Assembly: GCF_037975245.1 (NCBI RefSeq)
Contig: NC_092563.1
Span: forward strand, 26,662,960-26,726,959
DNA from: Apostichopus japonicus
Lineage: Eukaryota > Echinodermata > Holothuroidea > Aspidochirotida > Stichopodidae
DNA: 64,000 nt
Direction: 5' to 3'
The notes beneath the pieces were generated by a model. It ran no database searches. It saw only the letters and a list, made by a program, of their open reading frames with translations, and was not told where the DNA came from. Positions 61,701 through 64,000 of this stretch are shown here, one piece after another. The translations under genes were made by a program, and so were the position numbers. The number at the start of each line of letters is the position of its first letter. The stretch's first letter is position 1.

Positions 61701-63467
61701 TGCTCTCAAATACCTATTGACATTTGTCACATTTGTTGCGATGACACCTATTTATTCTTCGTTTATCTGCAAATTAGCAAGGCCCGGAAAGGGTCATTTC
61801 CGGCGATCTAGGGAGTATCTTTATTCAAAAAAATTCTGTATGCTCCGCGCCAACCTATTGGCGCTCTGCTTAGATAGTGTCGAAAGCGCCCCTACAGACC
61901 ATTCTTGCCCCCCTGACCAATACCCCTAGCTCCGCCACTGGTTTCTTACCAAGATGGAAACCCATGGATTGCTTCTGGATGAAAATGCATCTTAACTATG
62001 TTATTAACCACCAAATTAGCTTGAACCCACAACCACTCAGATACTCGGTTTCATATTTCAATACTACACTCACCTTAGTAAGTGCTCTCGACTATTGGTT
62101 GGGTGGATTGCTTGAATTGTAGTTCATAATAGTGACAGCCAAAACATATAAATGATGAAAACAAACAACAACAACAGAATTAAACCTGCAAGCAAAATAA
62201 TTCTAAAAACATTTACCAGCAAAAATTTTGACTTTGATTAACAACATTACCTGAGTAGTCCGCAAGAAGATATGCACAATCCGGGTTGACACTGCCACCT
62301 ATTATCGACGTCTCGTTGCTGCACCACGGCGGATAGAAGACTCCCTTGGTACATTCCGGTCGGTTGCAGTACAGGAGCCAGTCTTCCGTGTTCTCTCGTA
62401 GGACACTGCCGCTGATGGAGAGCTCCGACACGTAATGAGAGTTCTGCAGCGACCTCCAGTGATCCCCGACCACGCTGGATCCTTCCCACATCGACGTGAC
62501 GATATCTGAAGACACGTACCAGCCGAACCTGCCGTGAAGGGCAAAACACCAGGCTATATGTGTTAGCTCATGTGTTATATGTGTTACATGTGTTAGCTCA
62601 GTGGTTAACGCTGGTGCATTCCAATCATAAGGTCCCCAGTTTCGAGTCACTCCAAGATTAACGTACGTCGTCCGATTACAGAGTTGTTGACAATTGACAA
62701 TTCATAATCATGGGCGTTAAATATGAATGTAAGAGACTGAATTGATCAGCTTGCGGCTTTGATAAGCCAATGAGGCTTCTTGGCGAGTTCCTACTTGCAG
62801 GAGGATCTAAAATACATACATTTGTCAGGTAATGTGTCAGTAGGAGGCTGAGGGGGCTGCAGCATCAGTGCAGCCAGGCTGTGTACCTGGACAAAATTGG
62901 ACTCTGCAGAGATAATCTCACTATTGTTCTTTTTGACACAGTGTCTTTAAGAAGAAAGTCAGTATATATCTTAGGAAAGTGTTCCTGTTCCAGGGTAAAA
63001 TACAGGGCTGGAGGAGAAACCATGGCAACAGCAGATTACTTGAACATCTCATTTAGTTTTTGCTGTCACACCCTGAGGATTCCCTCCCCCCCCCACACCC
63101 CTTATTGTAGAACTGCATGTCTAACTTGAACTGTTGTTTCTCTCTGTCATCGAAATTGAATCAGAAATTTTTTGAGGGGAAGCGGAAAAAAAATCGAGTA
63201 AGTACTGATAAAAAGAACCACTAATTCATGACACCTACAGGACCATACATATATTTTAAAGACCAAGGAAGTGAGGGAGCAATTTTCTGTCCTTTGTTTG
63301 AACTAAAAAAACTATCAACATACCTGCCATATAGGGCATGGTTGCCCTGTTGTGATATTCCATCAGTACCAGCTGTGTTCCATCCCTCCAAAACCACTGG
63401 GTTACTCATCCACATGGCCAAGTTAATCGATGGTGCATCGCTTGGTCGGCTTCCGCTGGTCTTACAG
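40770..63467 (-). CDS. VKR: Venus kinase receptor-like receptor tyrosine kinase, 5' end outside the window
   Basis: Seventeen exons on the minus strand, in transcript order: 63324-63467, 62251-62528, 54805-55257, 53433-53672, 52680-52842, 51784-52048, 50314-50553, 49793-49920, 48175-48301, 47373-47490, 46368-46506, 45246-45489, 44118-44238, 43499-43649, 42574-42686, 41896-42103, 40770-41661. All junctions keep frame, giving 1340 visible residues. Numbering residues from the first complete codon: OpuAC-like binding domain to about 285, Venus-flytrap (ANF-receptor type) domain about 297-715, transmembrane helix about 737-761, tyrosine kinase about 795-1065, Ser-rich tail to 1340. A Venus-flytrap domain joined by one membrane pass to an insulin-receptor-like kinase defines Venus kinase receptors, which in other invertebrates respond to amino acids or peptides. 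The first visible exon starts in mid-codon after a clear acceptor, so signal peptide and N terminus lie to the right. One junction uses a GC donor. Confidence 0.88.
42722..42870 (-). mobile_element. LINE 3' tail in a receptor intron
   Basis: It ends in the same AAATAAATGAAATGAAAT tail as the fragment at 59760 (minus orientation) and lies 36 bp upstream of exon 42574-42686. No coding part is recognised. Confidence 0.5.
44239..44690. repeat. Tandem triplication of about 140-150 bp beside a receptor exon
   Basis: Three degenerate copies (starting about 44239, 44380 and 44520) share AAGGAGCAAATAG, CCCAGCACTTGATTC and GAGAATTTCAACCT. The first copy begins exactly at the acceptor side of exon 44118-44238. 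Confidence 0.8.
45750..45998. repeat. Tandem duplication of about 125 bp in a receptor intron
   Basis: Two copies share TATTTTTGTAGGCTTATGCC, GGTACTGACACATATTAT and GAAATGTAATAGAAATATG. Confidence 0.85.
46025..46360 (+). mobile_element. 3' end of a CR1/L2-type LINE
   Basis: Translated pieces read [11 protein letters not shown], then [11 protein letters not shown], a stop, and [11 protein letters not shown], the usual C terminus of LINE reverse transcriptase ORFs. A GCGCTATATAAGAAC tail and a TTATTATTATT repeat follow. Dead, with frameshift and stop. Confidence 0.75.
46944..47198. mobile_element. 255-bp hAT-like MITE in a receptor intron
   Basis: It has imperfect inverted ends CAGGTACGTAG / CTACGCGCCTG and perfect 8-bp duplications GATTTAAT (46936-46943 and 47199-47206). 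It carries the shared hairpin core at 46997-47100. Confidence 0.87.
50858..51178. repeat. 41-bp minisatellite, about 8 copies
   Basis: Unit GTGGCCCATACAGTGATTAG followed by TAAACATTAAGGTATGTCATA. In a receptor intron. Confidence 0.92.
52433..52720. repeat. Tandem duplication of about 150 bp that includes the 3' end of a receptor exon
   Basis: Copies start at 52433 and 52583 with CCTGTTACTTTACGT. The first copy carries a decayed duplicate (52541-52577) of the last bases of exon 52680-52842 and its donor. Both contain ATATATATA tracts. Confidence 0.75.
53045..53387. mobile_element. MITE with TTAAAGG ends, copy 2, in a receptor intron
   Basis: 343 bp, same orientation as and colinear with 1987-2380, shorter through internal deletions. 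Its right end lies only 45 bp from the 3' edge of the receptor exon that uses a GC donor. Confidence 0.7.
54092..54483. mobile_element. Intact 392-bp hAT-like MITE in a receptor intron
   Basis: Inverted ends CAGTGGCGGAGC (11 of 12) are flanked by perfect 8-bp duplications GATATATC (54084-54091 and 54484-54491). It is the best reference copy for the family that includes 61576-61940 and element E. The shared core is at about 54380-54420, minus orientation. Confidence 0.9.
57225..57464 (-). mobile_element. tRNA-derived SINE, copy 2, in a receptor intron
   Basis: Full-length relative to copy 1, with the tRNA-like head at the high-coordinate end and a short TATGTA-rich tail at the other. The B box has one change (GAGTTCGAATC). 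Confidence 0.85.
58840..59200 (-). mobile_element. LINE reverse-transcriptase remnant
   Basis: Minus-strand frames read [14 protein letters not shown], then [25 protein letters not shown], the RT-distal region, and then [21 protein letters not shown] from the C terminus. The linking region is deleted. Not functional. Confidence 0.75.
59760..60243 (-). mobile_element. LINE 3' fragment with C-terminal coding end
   Basis: The minus strand encodes [13 protein letters not shown]...[11 protein letters not shown]...FRKSLQKHF, a typical LINE RT C terminus. About 240 bp of 3' untranslated sequence follow, ending in AAATAAATGAAATGAAAT at 59760. Confidence 0.78.
60273..60964. mobile_element. hAT-like element with CAGGGGCGTAGCCAG inverted ends
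   Basis: Fifteen-bp perfect inverted ends bound 692 bp, with a minus-oriented core near 60825-60935. A 5-bp ACTGA repeat, not 8 bp, abuts both ends. A related end with the same start is at 32035 inside element D, homologous to about 32210. Confidence 0.75.
61576..61940. mobile_element. 365-bp hAT-like MITE, second copy of the 54.1-kb family
   Basis: Perfect 12-bp inverted ends CAGTGGCGGAGC, and colinear with 54092-54483. The flanking 8 bp agree at only four positions, so the target duplication has decayed or the copy arrived by recombination. Confidence 0.82.
62591..62823 (+). mobile_element. tRNA-derived SINE, copy 3, next to a receptor exon
   Basis: The plus-strand copy starts TGTTAGCTCAGTGGTTAACGC and ends in a TACATACATTTG tail. 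The B box is degraded (AGTTTCGAGTC). It lies about 60 bp upstream of the acceptor of exon 62251-62528. Confidence 0.82.
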
Positions 63468-63653
63468 CTGGGTACAGGAGTGGGGGGAGACCCATTGGTT
63501 AATATACAAAGCTTACAACTTGGATTAAACCTTGTTAGAATTAAAGCGCAGCAATACAATGTGTAAGTAAAAACATGAACTAATTATGTCTTGAAAAGTC
63601 GATTCTGTTCAGATGTTGTCAAGACGCACCTTTCTTGAATGTAGGCCGAGATT

Positions 63654-64000
63654 ACAAGGTCCGTTGATCCGAAAACATATACTTTACATTGGCTTCTGGT
63701 GAGGTGCCGGGTCCAGTTTAAAATCATGCTGGTACTGTTTAAGGTTTTGCAGGGTGGTATTGCTTACCTTGTTGATTCTGTCCACCATTATGAACCCAGA
63801 CCGGGGCTGAGGTCTGAGGGTAAGCATTTGCTCAAATCCCCCAGAACTCGTACCAGATATGGTGACCATTTTATTGCTGCAATTGCTCCACGTCTTTATA
63901 CTAATCTTCTTTCTGATGTGCGCTTTGCACCATCGGTTAATGCATTTAAGGCTCATCTTAAGATTAATATCTTATTATTTTCTGTTACTTTCAATCTGGT
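63654..64000 (+). mobile_element. LINE reverse-transcriptase C terminus, cut by the window edge
   Basis: One open plus frame reads TYTLHWLLVRCRVQFKIM, then YEPRPGLRSEGKHLL, then RTRTRYGDHFIAAIAPRLY and APSVNAFKAHLK, a well-preserved CR1/L2-like C terminus. It stays open to at least 63960. It lies upstream of the first visible receptor exon, on the opposite strand. Confidence 0.82.

Larger units (their letters stand above)
54805..63467 (-). other. Exons for the OpuAC-like (type II periplasmic-binding) domain of the receptor
   Basis: Exons 63324-63467, 62251-62528 and 54805-55257 encode about 290 residues before the Venus-flytrap domain. The pattern recalls the glycine betaine/choline-binding OpuAC family: [16 protein letters not shown], then [17 protein letters not shown], then [15 protein letters not shown], and at the end an acidic helix followed by [16 protein letters not shown] (compare the WL-x-EN...W ending of the family). 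Several Cys residues suggest extracellular disulfides. The start of the domain is beyond the window. The identification is from pattern memory; a profile search would settle it. Confidence 0.6.

Overview
This is a eukaryotic, metazoan window. Its genes have many exons with GT-AG introns, 5' leader exons and long AT-rich introns, and it is full of LINE, SINE and MITE debris. The proteins (animal SEH1, a membrane UDP-glycosyltransferase, and a receptor tyrosine kinase with a Venus-flytrap ectodomain, a class known from invertebrates and not vertebrates) suggest a marine invertebrate. An echinoderm, perhaps a sea cucumber, is my guess. The species cannot be fixed from the sequence alone.

Layout. 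0.5-2.4 kb is a degenerate direct-repeat array plus a MITE. 3.34-7.44 kb (+) is a two-exon gene for a secreted protein with two tandem beta-trefoil-like repeats and an unrecognised C-terminal domain. 9.34-20.70 kb (+) is a complete SEH1 nucleoporin gene with 11 coding exons that join in phase, a possible alternative last exon at 26.7 kb, and introns carrying several minisatellites. 28.06-33.20 kb is a stack of at least six hAT-like elements nested inside one another; each level can be read from its 8-bp target-site duplications and inverted ends. 34.31-37.63 kb (+) is a complete four-exon UDP-glycosyltransferase. 40.77-63.47 kb (-) is the 3' part, 17 exons, of a Venus kinase receptor-like gene whose 5' end lies beyond the right edge. 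Its visible protein (1340 residues) reads: OpuAC-like type II binding domain, type I Venus-flytrap domain, one transmembrane helix, an insulin-receptor-like tyrosine kinase with intact catalytic motifs, and a long Ser-rich tail.

The genes do not form a pathway. SEH1 is a housekeeping component of the nuclear pore and GATOR2, the UGT is an ER conjugation enzyme, the receptor is a plasma-membrane sensor, and the trefoil protein is probably a secreted carbohydrate-binding factor. The two most notable items are the stacked two-sensor receptor kinase and the nested hAT-like elements. The latter share an internal hairpin core that recurs at least 12 times in the window, in elements with different terminal repeats.
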